A stretch of 53,519 nt of DNA from Salegentibacter echinorum (GTDB taxonomy: Bacteria; Bacteroidota; Bacteroidia; Flavobacteriales; Flavobacteriaceae). Positions within the stretch are counted from its first letter, which is position 1. Every line of letters starts with the position of its first letter. Shown here in pieces: positions 33,668-43,625 of the stretch. The stretch lies in assembly GCF_900129445.1 (NCBI RefSeq), contig NZ_FQVT01000018.1:1-53519 (forward strand). The letters are read 5' to 3'. The notes below the pieces were generated by a model. The model worked only from the letters and a program-made list of their open reading frames with translations. It was not told the origin of the DNA and did no database searches. A program made the translations under genes and the position numbers.

Positions 33668-34432
33668 ATGAAGAAACTCTTTAAACTTGTTTTAAACACG
33701 ATTCCACGACCTTTGCTCATACGGCTGAGCTATCTTGCCAAACCCTTCTTTAAATTTGCGTTGCGAGGTAATAAATATACCGATCCTATAGACGGGAAAA
33801 GCTTTTCTTCTTTTTTACCTTATGGTTATATTAATCAACGAGAAAATGTACTTTCCCCCTCCAGCCTGTCCTTAGAAAGACATCGTTTGCTTTGGCTTTA
33901 TCTTCAAAACGAAACCGGTTTTTTTCAGGAAAACCTCAAAGTTTTACACTTCGCACCAGAACAGGCTTTTTATAAACGCTTTAGAAAACTTAAAAATATA
34001 ACATACACAACTACCGATTTAAACTCGCCCCTTGCCGATGTGCATGCCGATATTTGCGACCTGCCATTTCAGGAAAATGAATTTGATTTTGTTTTATGCA
34101 ATCACGTTTTAGAACATATCCCAAACGATTCCAAAGCGATGCAGGAGCTTTACCGAATTTTAAAACCGGGTGGAACTGCCATACTTCAAATTCCGCAGGA
34201 TTTAAACAGGGCACAAACTTTTGAAGATGACTCGATCACCGATAGAAAGGAAAGGGAGCGTATTTTCGGGCAATACGACCACGTGAGAGTTTATGGACGT
34301 GATTATTTTGATAAATTAAGAAATATAGGTTTCCAGGTGGAAGCCGTGGATTACACTTCAAATTTTTCTTCTCAAGAAATCGATAAATACCGGCTGGCAA
34401 AAGGAGAGTTAATTCCCGTTTGTTATAAGTGA
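33668..34432 (+). CDS. SAM-dependent class I methyltransferase
   Basis: Soluble enzyme of 254 residues with a basic N-terminal region (1-45). The fold shows VLHFAPEQAFYKRF as the motif I equivalent (lacking the usual Gly-rich GxGxG), TTTDLNSPLADVHADI, then FDFVLCNHVLEHIPND and LKPGGTAIL typical of Methyltransf_11/25 domains. The target is unknown. A further stretch to Y-D-H-V-R-V-Y-G at about 200 resembles methyltransferases acting on lipids or glycans, but this is a guess. Confidence 0.85.
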   Translation: MKKLFKLVLNTIPRPLLIRLSYLAKPFFKFALRGNKYTDPIDGKSFSSFLPYGYINQRENVLSPSSLSLERHRLLWLYLQNETGFFQENLKVLHFAPEQAFYKRFRKLKNITYTTTDLNSPLADVHADICDLPFQENEFDFVLCNHVLEHIPNDSKAMQELYRILKPGGTAILQIPQDLNRAQTFEDDSITDRKERERIFGQYDHVRVYGRDYFDKLRNIGFQVEAVDYTSNFSSQEIDKYRLAKGELIPVCYK

Positions 34433-34444
34433 TTCAAAGCATTA

Positions 34445-35467
34445 TTAACTTTCATCCAGAGCTTCTTCGAAACCTTTGGAAGCATAAACCCTAATACTTT
34501 CCTGCGCATCAAGATAGATAAAATAAACATCTACATTTTCTAGTTTTTCCAGCATTTGTAATGATTTCTCATAGCCCAGGGCCATAAATGCTGTTGCATA
34601 GGCATCGGCAAGCATACAATTTTCTGCCAGGACAGAAGTGCTCAACAAATCACTGCGTTCTGCCTGTCCGGTTAACGGGTTCACGGTGTGTACAAAACGT
34701 TTTCCACTTACACTATCCTGTCTATATTTTCTGTAATTCCCGGAAGTAGCCATAGCCCGGTCCTTCAAACCTAATACGGTCTGGAAAGTTCTTTCTTCTT
34801 CAGTTTGTTGAGGGTTATCTATGGCTACATACCATTTAGAGTCTCGCTCTAAGTTCTTACCTTTGGCTACCAGTTCACCACCCAGTTCAATTAGATAATT
34901 TTCTATGTTTTTACTATCTAAATACTCTGCCATAATATCTAAGGTATAGCCTTTTGCAATCGCATTGAAATCCAGGAAAATATTGGAGTTTTCTTTCTTA
35001 ATAGTTTGATTGCTGGTCAATCTCAATTTCTGAAGACCTACAATATTCCGTAAAGAATCTAATTCTTTTTCCTGTAGCTTATTTAGAGGTTTATTGGGGC
35101 CGAATCCATAAGCATTGACCAACGTGCCTACAGTGGGATCAAAATAGCCATTACTCTCTTTAAATATCTTTTTAGAAGCTTTAAAAACCGTTCTAAAGTG
35201 TTTATCTACTTGTACATCTTCAGCTCCCTTATTTATCCTGGAAATATCAGAATCCTGTTGGTAGGTACTCATGGAAGAATTTATTACTTCAAAGATAGAG
35301 TCGAAGGCCTTTTCAGTGTTTATTTCTTCCGAAGAAAAATACTTCACGTGGTATGTAGTCCCTAAAGCAGCACCCTCCTGGGTATATAACCCGGGCTGCT
35401 TTTGTTTATCACAGGAAACAAAAAAAAGTATCATAAGGACACTTATAGAAAATAGAATTCTTTTCAT
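34445..35467 (-). CDS. apbE: FAD:protein FMN transferase (ApbE)
   Basis: Lipoprotein of 340 residues (lipobox VSC after MKRILFSISVLMILFF). Transfers FMN from FAD to Thr residues in NqrB and NqrC. Family motifs: LGTTYHVKYF, STYQQDSDISRINKG, FDPTVGTLVNAYGFGP, LDFNAIAKGYTLD, ELGGELVAKG, TSGNYRKYRQ and HTVNPLTGQAERSDLLS. It is the last gene on the minus strand after nqrABCDEF and a small orphan, placing the flavinylation enzyme beside its substrates. Confidence 0.95.
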   Translation of the reverse strand: MKRILFSISVLMILFFVSCDKQKQPGLYTQEGAALGTTYHVKYFSSEEINTEKAFDSIFEVINSSMSTYQQDSDISRINKGAEDVQVDKHFRTVFKASKKIFKESNGYFDPTVGTLVNAYGFGPNKPLNKLQEKELDSLRNIVGLQKLRLTSNQTIKKENSNIFLDFNAIAKGYTLDIMAEYLDSKNIENYLIELGGELVAKGKNLERDSKWYVAIDNPQQTEEERTFQTVLGLKDRAMATSGNYRKYRQDSVSGKRFVHTVNPLTGQAERSDLLSTSVLAENCMLADAYATAFMALGYEKSLQMLEKLENVDVYFIYLDAQESIRVYASKGFEEALDES

Positions 35468-35599
35468 GATTTAATCTGAATGATTCTTAGAATTATTGAA
35501 TAATTTAAAGCGACTAAGTTTAACTAATCCCCGTGACAAAAAACATTAAAAATAAAGTCCGGGGATAATTTGAGGTTAACCCAAACGTTATATCGGTAG

Positions 35600-35956
35600 T
35601 TAAATTTCCTGCCAGCCTTCATAATTCACCACATAATCTTCCCCGTGGCTAACGGGTTTCTCATAATCTTCAGAGTTTGCCAAACCAACTCCGGCATAAA
35701 AAGTCCTGGCTTTAAATTTTTCAGCATGATCTTTTATGGATTGAAGAAAGGCAATATCATATTCGCGGGGATTATGCGGGTATTCTATGGCCCTTACAAT
35801 CACAAAATGCAGTTTTTTATCTTTTAAAGCTACAAACTGGGGATCTTTTTGAAATTCACTATTTACACCCAGAAACTCATAGCCGGAATCTTCCAGCTCC
35901 TTCCCAACAATATTCATTGCCAGGTTATGTAATTCCTGATCGTTTAATTTTGACAT
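35600..35956 (-). CDS. Conserved 118-residue protein next to nqrF
   Basis: Small soluble protein with no signal or membrane segment. It has a conserved-looking core FVALKDKKLHFVIVRAIEYPHNPREYDI and a Tyr-rich middle (ARTFYAGVGLANSEDY). In flavobacterial genomes proteins of this kind are found after nqrF and have sometimes been labelled as an NQR subunit F, but it shows no flavin, iron-sulfur or NAD motif, so that label is not supported. A terminator separates it from nqrF; its stop is 132 bp before apbE. Function unknown; an NQR-linked role is inference. Confidence 0.7.
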   Translation of the reverse strand: MSKLNDQELHNLAMNIVGKELEDSGYEFLGVNSEFQKDPQFVALKDKKLHFVIVRAIEYPHNPREYDIAFLQSIKDHAEKFKARTFYAGVGLANSEDYEKPVSHGEDYVVNYEGWQEI

Positions 35957-35962
35957 AATACA

Positions 35963-35995
35963 AAAATAAAAAATCCCGCTCTATAAAGCGGGATT
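35963..35995 (-). terminator. Terminator of the nqr operon
   Basis: AATCCCGCT (35972-35980) pairs with AGCGGGATT (35987-35995) around a 6-nt loop; on the minus strand a T-rich tract follows. It lies 7 bp past the nqrF stop. Confidence 0.85.
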
Positions 35996-36002
35996 CTGTT
36001 TA

Positions 36003-37289
36003 TTATCCTCCAAAATCATCAAATCTAATATTCTCTGGAGGCATTCCGAAGTCTTCGCCCATTTTTTGAACTGCTTTGTTCATTAAGGGTGGACCACAGA
36101 AGTACAATTCTATATCTTCTGGCTCTTCGTGATGATTTAAATAGTTATCTATCACTACCTGGTGAATGAAGCCTACGAAGCCATCCCCATCATCATCTAA
36201 ACTTTCTTTTACCTTCCAATTATCCTCTTCCATAGGCTCAGAAAGTGCCAGGTAAAATTTAAAATTAGGGAAGTCTCTTTCTAAAGCCCTAAAGTGTTCT
36301 GTATAAAATAATTCTCTTTTTGAACGTCCGCCATACCAATAAGTTACCTTTCTACCGGTTTTTAGGGTACGGAATAAGTGATATAAGTGAGAACGCATAG
36401 GCGCCATTCCAGCTCCACCACCTACATAAAGCATTTCTGCTTCACTGTGGTTAATAAAGAATTCACCAAATGGACCAGAGATAGTCACCTTATCACCTTT
36501 TTTTCTAGAGAAAATATAAGAAGAAGCGATCCCAGGATTCACATCCATCCAATCATCTTTTCCTCTATCCCACGGTGGAGTAGCTACACGAACGTTAAGC
36601 ATAATCTCACGTCCTTCTGCTGGATAGGAAGCCATTGAATATGCACGTTCAACAGTTTCTGGGTTTTTCATCACTAAAGGACGAAGTTTAAACTTATCCC
36701 ATTCTGATTCAAACATATCGGGTTTATCATGTTCCTCTGGGTGCGCTGTGATATCCATATCTTTAAAGCTAATCTCACACTTAGGAATTTCAATTTGAAT
36801 ATATCCACCCGCTTTGTAATCCATATCTTCAGGAATCTCAACAACGAATTCCTTAATAAATGAGGCTACGTTGTAATTTCTCACTACAGTAGCTTCCCAT
36901 TTTTTAATTCCGAAGACTTCTTCAGGAATGGTAATTTTCATATCCTGCTTCACCTTTACCTGGCATCCTAAGCGCCAACCCTGGGCAATCTCTTTACGCG
37001 TAAAATGTGGCTCTTCGGTAGGAAGAATAGCACCACCGCCTTCTTCTACGATACATTTACATTGCACACAGGTTCCACCACCACCACAGGCAGAAGGTAA
37101 AAATAATTTATTGTCGCCAAGGGTAGAAAGTAAAGTTCCGCCAGAACCTACTTCCATATCCTTTTCACCATTTACATTGATGTTAACCGGACCAGAAGGC
37201 GCCAGTTTAGCCTTTGCTCCCAATAACACAGAAACCAATAAAAGGATTAAGGCTAAAAATACAACTATACTTGCTATAATAACTGTCAT
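36003..37289 (-). CDS. nqrF: Na+-NQR subunit F (NADH dehydrogenase, FAD and 2Fe-2S)
   Basis: Electron entry subunit, 428 residues. One membrane helix (3-25), then a ferredoxin-type 2Fe-2S domain with C68, C74, C77 and C109 ([12 protein letters not shown]...LGC), then a ferredoxin reductase domain with RAYSMASYP (FAD) and [13 protein letters not shown] (NADH). It takes electrons from NADH and passes them to the flavins of the other subunits while Na+ is exported. Last gene of nqrABCDEF, 16 bp after nqrE. Confidence 0.97.
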   Translation of the reverse strand: MTVIIASIVVFLALILLLVSVLLGAKAKLAPSGPVNINVNGEKDMEVGSGGTLLSTLGDNKLFLPSACGGGGTCVQCKCIVEEGGGAILPTEEPHFTRKEIAQGWRLGCQVKVKQDMKITIPEEVFGIKKWEATVVRNYNVASFIKEFVVEIPEDMDYKAGGYIQIEIPKCEISFKDMDITAHPEEHDKPDMFESEWDKFKLRPLVMKNPETVERAYSMASYPAEGREIMLNVRVATPPWDRGKDDWMDVNPGIASSYIFSRKKGDKVTISGPFGEFFINHSEAEMLYVGGGAGMAPMRSHLYHLFRTLKTGRKVTYWYGGRSKRELFYTEHFRALERDFPNFKFYLALSEPMEEDNWKVKESLDDDGDGFVGFIHQVVIDNYLNHHEEPEDIELYFCGPPLMNKAVQKMGEDFGMPPENIRFDDFGG

Positions 37290-37305
37290 AATCTTTCTTT
37301 TTCGA

Positions 37306-37920
37306 TTATAATTTAATTCCCATAAAACTCATAAAGCCCAAGGCCATAAGTCCTGTAATAATAAAAGTAATTCCCAATCCTTTTAATGGCCCGGGCACGT
37401 TAGAGTAGGCAATTTTCTCCCGAATCGCTGCAATAGCGATAATCGCAAGAAACCAGCCAATCCCACTACCAAAACCATAAGTTACGGCCTCGGTAATATT
37501 ACCAAAGTTCTTTTGCTGCATAAAGAGCGATCCTCCAAGAATTGCACAGTTTACCGCAATAAGTGGTAAGAAAATACCTAATGCACCATATAAGGCCGGG
37601 GCAAATTTCTCTACAATCATCTCTACCAGTTGCACCATAGAGGCAATTACCGCAATAAACATAATAAAGCTAAGAAAGCTTAAATCTACATTTGCGTAAC
37701 TTTCTCCTAACCATTGTAAGGCACCGGGGCGCAATAAATAATTATCCAGCAAATAGTTAATAGGTACAGTAATCGCCAATACAAAGATTACCGCAGCACC
37801 CAAACCAACAGCTGTTTTTACAGTTTTTGATACCGCCAGGTAGGAACACATCCCCAGGAAGTATGCAAAAATCATATTTTCTATGAAAATACTTCTAACA
37901 AATAAATTTACTAAATCCAT
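37306..37920 (-). CDS. nqrE: Na+-NQR subunit E
   Basis: Integral membrane subunit of 204 residues with six hydrophobic helices. Motifs [17 protein letters not shown] and [19 protein letters not shown] contain the paired cysteines that bind the intramembrane 2Fe-2S centre shared with NqrD. Full length, 29 bp after nqrD. Confidence 0.96.
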   Translation of the reverse strand: MDLVNLFVRSIFIENMIFAYFLGMCSYLAVSKTVKTAVGLGAAVIFVLAITVPINYLLDNYLLRPGALQWLGESYANVDLSFLSFIMFIAVIASMVQLVEMIVEKFAPALYGALGIFLPLIAVNCAILGGSLFMQQKNFGNITEAVTYGFGSGIGWFLAIIAIAAIREKIAYSNVPGPLKGLGITFIITGLMALGFMSFMGIKL

Positions 37921-37949
37921 AATTAAATTTTATTTAAGCTGTTGTGCTT

Positions 37950-38696
37950 TTAATTCTCTTCTATCAGTTTACGGTTTCTGGATCTTTGTACCCAAATAAG
38001 TAAGCCTACTACTATAAGCGCCATTGGCGAGAGTAACATAAGGCCGTTATTTTCATATCCAAAGGCATATAAACCTGTAGAATCTGCGAGGCTAGCTCCT
38101 TTATGTCCTAGAACCTCAAATCCAAAAAGTTTTCCAGATCCCAACAGTTCCCTAAAAAAGGCCACAATAACAAGGATTAATCCATACCCTGCGGCGTTAC
38201 CAATCCCATCAAGTAAAGATTTGTAAACCCCGTTCCCTAAAGCAAAAGCTTCTAAACGTCCCATCACGATACAGTTGGTAATTATCAAACCAATAAATAC
38301 CGAGAGTTGCTTACTTACATCGTAGGCGTAGGCCTTTAAAATTTGATCTACTAAAACCACTAAGGATGCCACAACTACCAGCTGCACAATAATTCTAATT
38401 CGGCTGGGGATTAGGTTACGCAACATAGATACAATCACGTTACTAAATGCCATTACAAAAACTACTGCAATCGCCATTACCACTGCCGGTTCTAACTGTA
38501 CGGTAATTGCCAGTGCCGAACAAATCCCCAAAACCTGAACGGTAATTGGGTTATCGTCATCTAATGGATCTGTCAATAACTTTCTATTAGCTTTAGAAAG
38601 AAAGTGTTCTTTTTCTTCTGAATTAGATAAGAAAAGAATCATATCTTTCTTCTTAACTTCTTTCTCTTCCTGAGTCTTATTTTTATCTGTAGCCAT
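37950..38696 (-). CDS. nqrD: Na+-NQR subunit D
   Basis: Integral membrane subunit of 248 residues. Six hydrophobic segments follow an N-terminal hydrophilic extension of about 45 residues ([14 protein letters not shown]...) that many NqrD proteins lack; an internal Met at residue 19 is an alternative start. Conserved: [16 protein letters not shown] and [20 protein letters not shown], with the intramembrane cysteines. It starts 2 bp after nqrC. Confidence 0.95.
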   Translation of the reverse strand: MATDKNKTQEEKEVKKKDMILFLSNSEEKEHFLSKANRKLLTDPLDDDNPITVQVLGICSALAITVQLEPAVVMAIAVVFVMAFSNVIVSMLRNLIPSRIRIIVQLVVVASLVVLVDQILKAYAYDVSKQLSVFIGLIITNCIVMGRLEAFALGNGVYKSLLDGIGNAAGYGLILVIVAFFRELLGSGKLFGFEVLGHKGASLADSTGLYAFGYENNGLMLLSPMALIVVGLLIWVQRSRNRKLIEEN

Positions 38697-38698
38697 AA

Positions 38699-39442
38699 TT
38701 ACTGAATTGCGACTTTAATATCCGTTTGCTTTTTAAAATAAGGTAAATAGCGTTTTAATCTTTCAGAAATCATATCGGAAACCCCGTCTCCGGTAATTGT
38801 TGCTCCTGAAATTGCATCTACTTTATTATCATCTTTATCTGAAGGGTCAATATCGCCTTTTACCACAGAAACACCAACTAAATTACCACTGCCATCAAAG
38901 ATTTTTTCCTCTTCAAAACTTTCTCTAAACCATTCTTTGGTGATCTCGGCACCCAGCCCCGGGGTTTCCCCAAGGTGATCAAAAGTTGCTCCCTTTATTG
39001 TATTTACATCATCCTTTAAAGAGATATAACCAAAGATAGCATTCCATAAACCGTTACCTCTTAAGGGAACAATATAATATTTCTTGCCTTCATAATCTGC
39101 AACGTATAAAGGAAAAACCTGATCTGAGACTGGCTTTTTAAGCTCTTTAGCCATATCTACCTGGAAAGCATCTGTACCTTCTATAGCTTCCCCATTCTCA
39201 TCTAAAGTAAGTTCTTCAACGATATACTTATCGTAAAGTTCCTGCGCTCCTGCCCTATCGGTTTCTACGCCAATGGTGGCCAGGATACTTTGCATCTTTT
39301 CCTGGCGTACGTTCTCCTTTTGTATAGGCTGTAATGAAGTAGCGGTAAAAGCCAATACAGAGGCCACCACCAAAACCATTATAACAGCAAAAAGAAACGT
39401 ATAGCCGTTAGTGTTTGTTTTATTTACTGATTTCTCTTCCAT
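38699..39442 (-). CDS. nqrC: Na+-NQR subunit C
   Basis: Membrane-anchored periplasmic subunit, 247 residues: one N-terminal helix (about 13-35) and an FMN-binding domain. The attachment motif [14 protein letters not shown] places the covalently bound FMN on T215, the ApbE target. Starts 2 bp after nqrB. Residues 75-95 ([11 protein letters not shown]) look like a local insertion. Confidence 0.96.
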   Translation of the reverse strand: MEEKSVNKTNTNGYTFLFAVIMVLVVASVLAFTATSLQPIQKENVRQEKMQSILATIGVETDRAGAQELYDKYIVEELTLDENGEAIEGTDAFQVDMAKELKKPVSDQVFPLYVADYEGKKYYIVPLRGNGLWNAIFGYISLKDDVNTIKGATFDHLGETPGLGAEITKEWFRESFEEEKIFDGSGNLVGVSVVKGDIDPSDKDDNKVDAISGATITGDGVSDMISERLKRYLPYFKKQTDIKVAIQ

Positions 39443-39444
39443 AA

Positions 39445-40626
39445 CTATACTGCTGTTTTCACTTGAGCTTTCGCACTATTAATTCTTTTCTTTCTACGTT
39501 TTATATTCGCCTGGATAACATAGTGGTCTATAATTGGCGCAAAGACGTTCATCAATAATATAGCAAGCATGATCCCCTCTGGATAAGCAGGGTTAAAGAC
39601 CCTAATCATAACTGCCAGAAAACCAATTAGGAAACCATAGATCCATTTTCCTTTAAGTGTTTGCGAAGCAGAAACGGGATCTGTAGCCATAAAAACAATT
39701 CCAAAGGCCAATCCTCCAATAATTAAATGTTGAAACCAAGGGAAATTAGTAAGGTTATTTCCTTCTACTCCCATTACCGGCAAGGCATTAAAAATTAAGG
39801 CCATTGCAGCTGCACCTATAAATCCACTTAAGATAATTCTCCAGCTACCTACTTTAGTTAACACTAAAATTAAAGCTCCTACCAATACACATAGTGTAGA
39901 AGTTTCTGCTACCGACCCCGGGATAACCCCAGAGAACATATTCATTGCAGAATAACTTACATCTTCCCCGGAAGCTAATGTTCCAAGAATAGTTTCTCCC
40001 GATACACCATCTATTTTACTCGCTTCACTAACCCACACCTGGTTTCCAGACATGTAAGTAGGATAAGCAAAAAACGCAAAGGCCCTGGCCGTAAGCGCCG
40101 GGTTTAAAATATTCATTCCTGTACCACCAAAGGCTTCTTTCCCTACCAATACTGCGAAAACCACAGATAAAGCCAACATCCAAAGCGGGAGGTCTATTGG
40201 CATAATCATAGGGATAAGTAATCCTGTTACCAGGTAACCTTCGTTTACCTCGTGTCCTCTAAAAACTGCAAAAGCAAATTCTATACCCAGCCCCACAGCA
40301 TAAGAAACCACAATCATTGGAACAATTTTTAAAGCTCCATGACCAATGGCATCCCAAAAGGTAAAATCACCTCCTAATTGGATAAAGTGTTGGTACCCCT
40401 GGTTCCACATTCCAAAGATCAAAGCCGGGATAAGGGCAAGCACTACGGTAATCATAGTTCTCTTTAAATCTACACCATCACGAATATGCGCACCTTTTTG
40501 GGTGGTGTGATTGGGGGTAAATAAAAAGGTATCAATCGCATTTACAGCAGGAGCATACTTCTCATACTTTTTTCCCGGTGCAAATGGTTCTTTTATTTTA
40601 TCTAATTTCTGTCTAATCCATTCCAT
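39445..40626 (-). CDS. nqrB: Na+-NQR subunit B
   Basis: Main integral membrane subunit of 393 residues with about ten hydrophobic helices. The segment DGVSGETILG (206-215) fits the D-x-x-S/T-G-x-T flavinylation pattern, pointing to T212 as the ApbE-modified Thr. FGGTGMNILNPALTARAF is characteristic. Quinone-linked electron transfer and Na+ movement occur here. It begins 14 bp after nqrA. Confidence 0.95.
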   Translation of the reverse strand: MEWIRQKLDKIKEPFAPGKKYEKYAPAVNAIDTFLFTPNHTTQKGAHIRDGVDLKRTMITVVLALIPALIFGMWNQGYQHFIQLGGDFTFWDAIGHGALKIVPMIVVSYAVGLGIEFAFAVFRGHEVNEGYLVTGLLIPMIMPIDLPLWMLALSVVFAVLVGKEAFGGTGMNILNPALTARAFAFFAYPTYMSGNQVWVSEASKIDGVSGETILGTLASGEDVSYSAMNMFSGVIPGSVAETSTLCVLVGALILVLTKVGSWRIILSGFIGAAAMALIFNALPVMGVEGNNLTNFPWFQHLIIGGLAFGIVFMATDPVSASQTLKGKWIYGFLIGFLAVMIRVFNPAYPEGIMLAILLMNVFAPIIDHYVIQANIKRRKKRINSAKAQVKTAV

Positions 40627-40640
40627 AATTCTACTGCTTT

Positions 40641-41984
40641 TTAACCTACTTCAGTAATCATTAAATCTAAACCGAGACGAATCACATCCTGAATCTCCAT
40701 TTTGGAAGTATTCACATACTCAACCAAAGCAAAATCCTCTGGAGCTACTTCATATATTCCCAGGTTTTCCATTTTTTCAATATCTCCGGCTAAACAGGCT
40801 TTTATTAACTGCATAGGATAAACATCCATAGGCAAAACCTCTTCCATCTCACCGGTAACTACCAGTGATCTTTCCTCACCATTCAAATTTGTGGTAGGTT
40901 TAAATTTCCTGTTGGGAAATAACCACGATAGCGAAGTTTTGGAATTAGAATGGATGTTGTTATAGGTAAACGGCAACCATCCAAAAGCACGGTATTGATT
41001 CCCTTCTGGAATTAAGGAAACTTCATTTGAGAAGAAGCCTATATGTTGATCGTAAGCAATTTTATCTCCAGTGAGCACGCTTCCAGAGATTATGCGAACA
41101 TCATCTTCTACCTTTTCTATAATATCTGCAACTTCAGCTCCTATAGTAGTAGAAAAATATTTACGATTCTTAGATTCGCTTCCGGTTACAGCCACAGTTC
41201 TATCGGCAATAAATTTACCAGTAAGGAACAAATTACCAATAATAGTAACATCTTCAGGACGCACCGTCCAAACTCTTTCGCCCTGATTTATAGGGTCAAT
41301 TTTATGAATTTGAATCCCAACATTTCCGGCGGGATGTGGTCCTTTTACGTGATGTAACTCCACTCCTTTAATATCCTTTAAATATTGAGCAGAAGAATCA
41401 TCTACACCGAGATGAACTTTTCCCGGAGTAAGTTTTTGAAGTGCGTTTATCCCTTCCTGAAAAGCAGCTATTTTATCCTTGAGTATAAAACCCATATCTG
41501 GAGCCAACGGCCCCGTTGATACTGCCGAGATAAAAATCGCTTTTGGGGTATCTTTAGGATCTGCTACAATATCATAAGGACGCTGGTTAATAAAAGCACC
41601 GCATCCGCTTTCCAGAATACGTTCTTTTACCGCTTCTGCATCTGTAGCAGCTGCATCCATTTTACCAAAATCCTTGTAAGTATCGGTTGGATCGGCGTCT
41701 ATGATCACTTCCATGATCTTACGTTTCTCCCCTCGCTTAATCGTTTTAAGCGTTCCACTCACCGGACTGGTAAAACGCAGTTCTTTGGTGTATTTGGAAA
41801 AGAAAATTTCGTCGCCGGCAAGGATCTTAGCGCCCTCTTTTACAACCATTTTGGGCACTAAAGCGTGAAAATCTGGCGGTTTTACCGCATAGGTTTTAGA
41901 CCTTGGGGCTTTCACCAGGTCTTTTTCCGCTTCCCCTTCTAATCGTAGAGATAAACCTCTTTTAATTCGAATGTCTTTTGACAT
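40641..41984 (-). CDS. nqrA: Na+-NQR subunit A
   Basis: Cytoplasmic-side subunit of 447 residues, first gene of nqrABCDEF. Starts MSKDIRIKRGLSLRLEG and contains GAFINQRPYDIVADP and VHHVKGPHPAGNVGIQIHKI-like segments (here LHHVKGPHPAGNVGIQ) typical of NqrA. It is transcribed away from a divergent gene at 42155, with a promoter listed at 42025. Confidence 0.96.
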   Translation of the reverse strand: MSKDIRIKRGLSLRLEGEAEKDLVKAPRSKTYAVKPPDFHALVPKMVVKEGAKILAGDEIFFSKYTKELRFTSPVSGTLKTIKRGEKRKIMEVIIDADPTDTYKDFGKMDAAATDAEAVKERILESGCGAFINQRPYDIVADPKDTPKAIFISAVSTGPLAPDMGFILKDKIAAFQEGINALQKLTPGKVHLGVDDSSAQYLKDIKGVELHHVKGPHPAGNVGIQIHKIDPINQGERVWTVRPEDVTIIGNLFLTGKFIADRTVAVTGSESKNRKYFSTTIGAEVADIIEKVEDDVRIISGSVLTGDKIAYDQHIGFFSNEVSLIPEGNQYRAFGWLPFTYNNIHSNSKTSLSWLFPNRKFKPTTNLNGEERSLVVTGEMEEVLPMDVYPMQLIKACLAGDIEKMENLGIYEVAPEDFALVEYVNTSKMEIQDVIRLGLDLMITEVG

Positions 41985-42024
41985 AGGATGGAGTGTATGT
42001 TAAAGTTTTGTTTTTTAAGTGCTG

Positions 42025-42057
42025 CAAATTTATGAATTTAAAGTGCATTTATCCCAA
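42025..42057 (-). promoter_or_regulatory. Promoter of the nqr operon
   Basis: Minus-strand TTG (42057-42055), a 22-nt spacer and TAAATTTG (42032-42025) match the Bacteroidota consensus, 41 bp upstream of nqrA. Confidence 0.6.
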
Positions 42058-42129
42058 CAAAAGAGACAATTTTAAATATCTACTACTGTTAAATCAAAAT
42101 GTTAAAAATACCACGCTTATATTTGCAAT

Positions 42130-42137
42130 TATCTTTG
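42130..42137 (+). promoter_or_regulatory. Promoter -7 element of the plug-domain gene
   Basis: TATCTTTG matches TAnnTTTG exactly, 17 bp upstream of the ATG at 42155. The -33 element is weak (TTAAAA at about 42102). Confidence 0.5.
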
Positions 42138-42154
42138 TGTACATTTAATTACCT

Positions 42155-43408
42155 ATGAGACATCTAGCAAACCTTTTTTTTATTTGTATTTCCCTCGCTC
42201 AACTCCAGGCACAACCCCAGGAAGAACAGGCTTCACCCAATTATATAAGAAGCATTAAACTATCGGGTAGTGAGCAGGAAATCTATGGAAACCCGGCTAT
42301 TAGACTAGGCGAAACCCTCCAGCTAAGTTTCGATGATATTATTGGCGACGAAGCAAATTATTACTATGTTCTGCAGCACTATAATTACGATTGGAGCCCC
42401 TCTAAATTGGTTAAATCTGAATACCTGGAAGGTTTTGATGAAATTAGGATCTCCAATTACAGTAATTCTTTAAATACTCTTCAGCCATATTCCCATTATG
42501 AACTAAGCATCCCAAATGAAGACACTCGTGGTTTTAAGGTAAGCGGCAACTATATGATAAAGATTTTTAATACCGAAGATCAACTCGTGTTCTCAAGAAA
42601 ATTTATGGTTTACAAAACCCTGGTTCAGGTTGGTGTTACTTTAAGACGCTCCCGCGATCTTAATTACATTAACGAAAAACAGGTAGTAAATTTTAGTATA
42701 AAATCCCCCGATCTTGTTTTAAAAAACCCCGACCAAAATGTAAAAGTACTGCTTACCCAAAATCACAATCTAAAGTCAGCTATCACAAATATTAAACCGC
42801 AGTATAGTCTTGGCAACGAATTGATCTACCGGTATGATCAGGAAACAGCTTTTTGGGGCGGAAATGAATATATTCAGTTTGACAATAAGGAGCTGCGGGC
42901 AACCACTATGGACATAGGCAAAATTGGCCTGGAAGAACTCTATCATTATTATTTATTCACAGATAGGACCAGGGCAAATGAAACTTACACCTACAATCCA
43001 GATATCAATGGTCAGTTTCTAATTAGAAGTTTGGGAGTAAAAGATGAAAATATTGAAGCCGAATACGCCTGGGTACATTTTAAGCTAGAAAATTATTCAA
43101 ATCTTAAAGATGGCGAAGTACATATTTATGGTGCTTTTAATAATTTTGAATTAGACGAAAGTACAAAACTCACCTACAACTCCAGGAGTGACTTATACGA
43201 AGGTGCAAGACTTTTTAAACAAGGGTTTTATAATTACAAATATGTACTCAAAAAACCAGATGGCAGGATTGACGAAGGTTTTTTTAGTGGAAATTTTGAT
43301 AAAACCGAAAACACCTACCAGGTTTTGGTATATTACCGTCCTCCCGGCGCAAGATATGACCGCATAATAGGACTGGGAACTTCAAGCTCGAGGAATATCA
43401 CCAATTAA
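42155..43408 (+). CDS. Type IX secretion plug-domain protein (DUF5103)
   Basis: Exported protein of 417 residues; signal peptide 1-19 ends LAQLQAQ. Two large beta domains follow (about 25-150 and 150-410) with the family landmarks YYYVLQHYNYDW, YSNSLNTLQPYSHYELSIPN and a C-terminal VLVYYRPPGARYDRIIG. DUF5103 members are described as a plug domain occurring with the type IX secretion translocon SprA. Divergent from nqrA and not in a T9SS operon here. Likely periplasmic or outer membrane associated. Confidence 0.88.
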   Translation: MRHLANLFFICISLAQLQAQPQEEQASPNYIRSIKLSGSEQEIYGNPAIRLGETLQLSFDDIIGDEANYYYVLQHYNYDWSPSKLVKSEYLEGFDEIRISNYSNSLNTLQPYSHYELSIPNEDTRGFKVSGNYMIKIFNTEDQLVFSRKFMVYKTLVQVGVTLRRSRDLNYINEKQVVNFSIKSPDLVLKNPDQNVKVLLTQNHNLKSAITNIKPQYSLGNELIYRYDQETAFWGGNEYIQFDNKELRATTMDIGKIGLEELYHYYLFTDRTRANETYTYNPDINGQFLIRSLGVKDENIEAEYAWVHFKLENYSNLKDGEVHIYGAFNNFELDESTKLTYNSRSDLYEGARLFKQGFYNYKYVLKKPDGRIDEGFFSGNFDKTENTYQVLVYYRPPGARYDRIIGLGTSSSRNITN

Positions 43409-43625
43409 AATTTCATAGCTATTATTAGTAATATTCCCGGTTAGCAAAAATTTAATATTATTTCCGTCGCTTTTAAAGCCACAATTCTCAAAGGTCTTCC
43501 TTTCTTTATTCACACCAAGTTTAAAAGCTTGTTAAAACCTTTGTTAATTAGAAGCTTTTAAACTTAATATTTTATATTTTAGCTTACAGCGCAAGAGAAA
43601 GAACAATCGCGCTAAGATTATAAAT

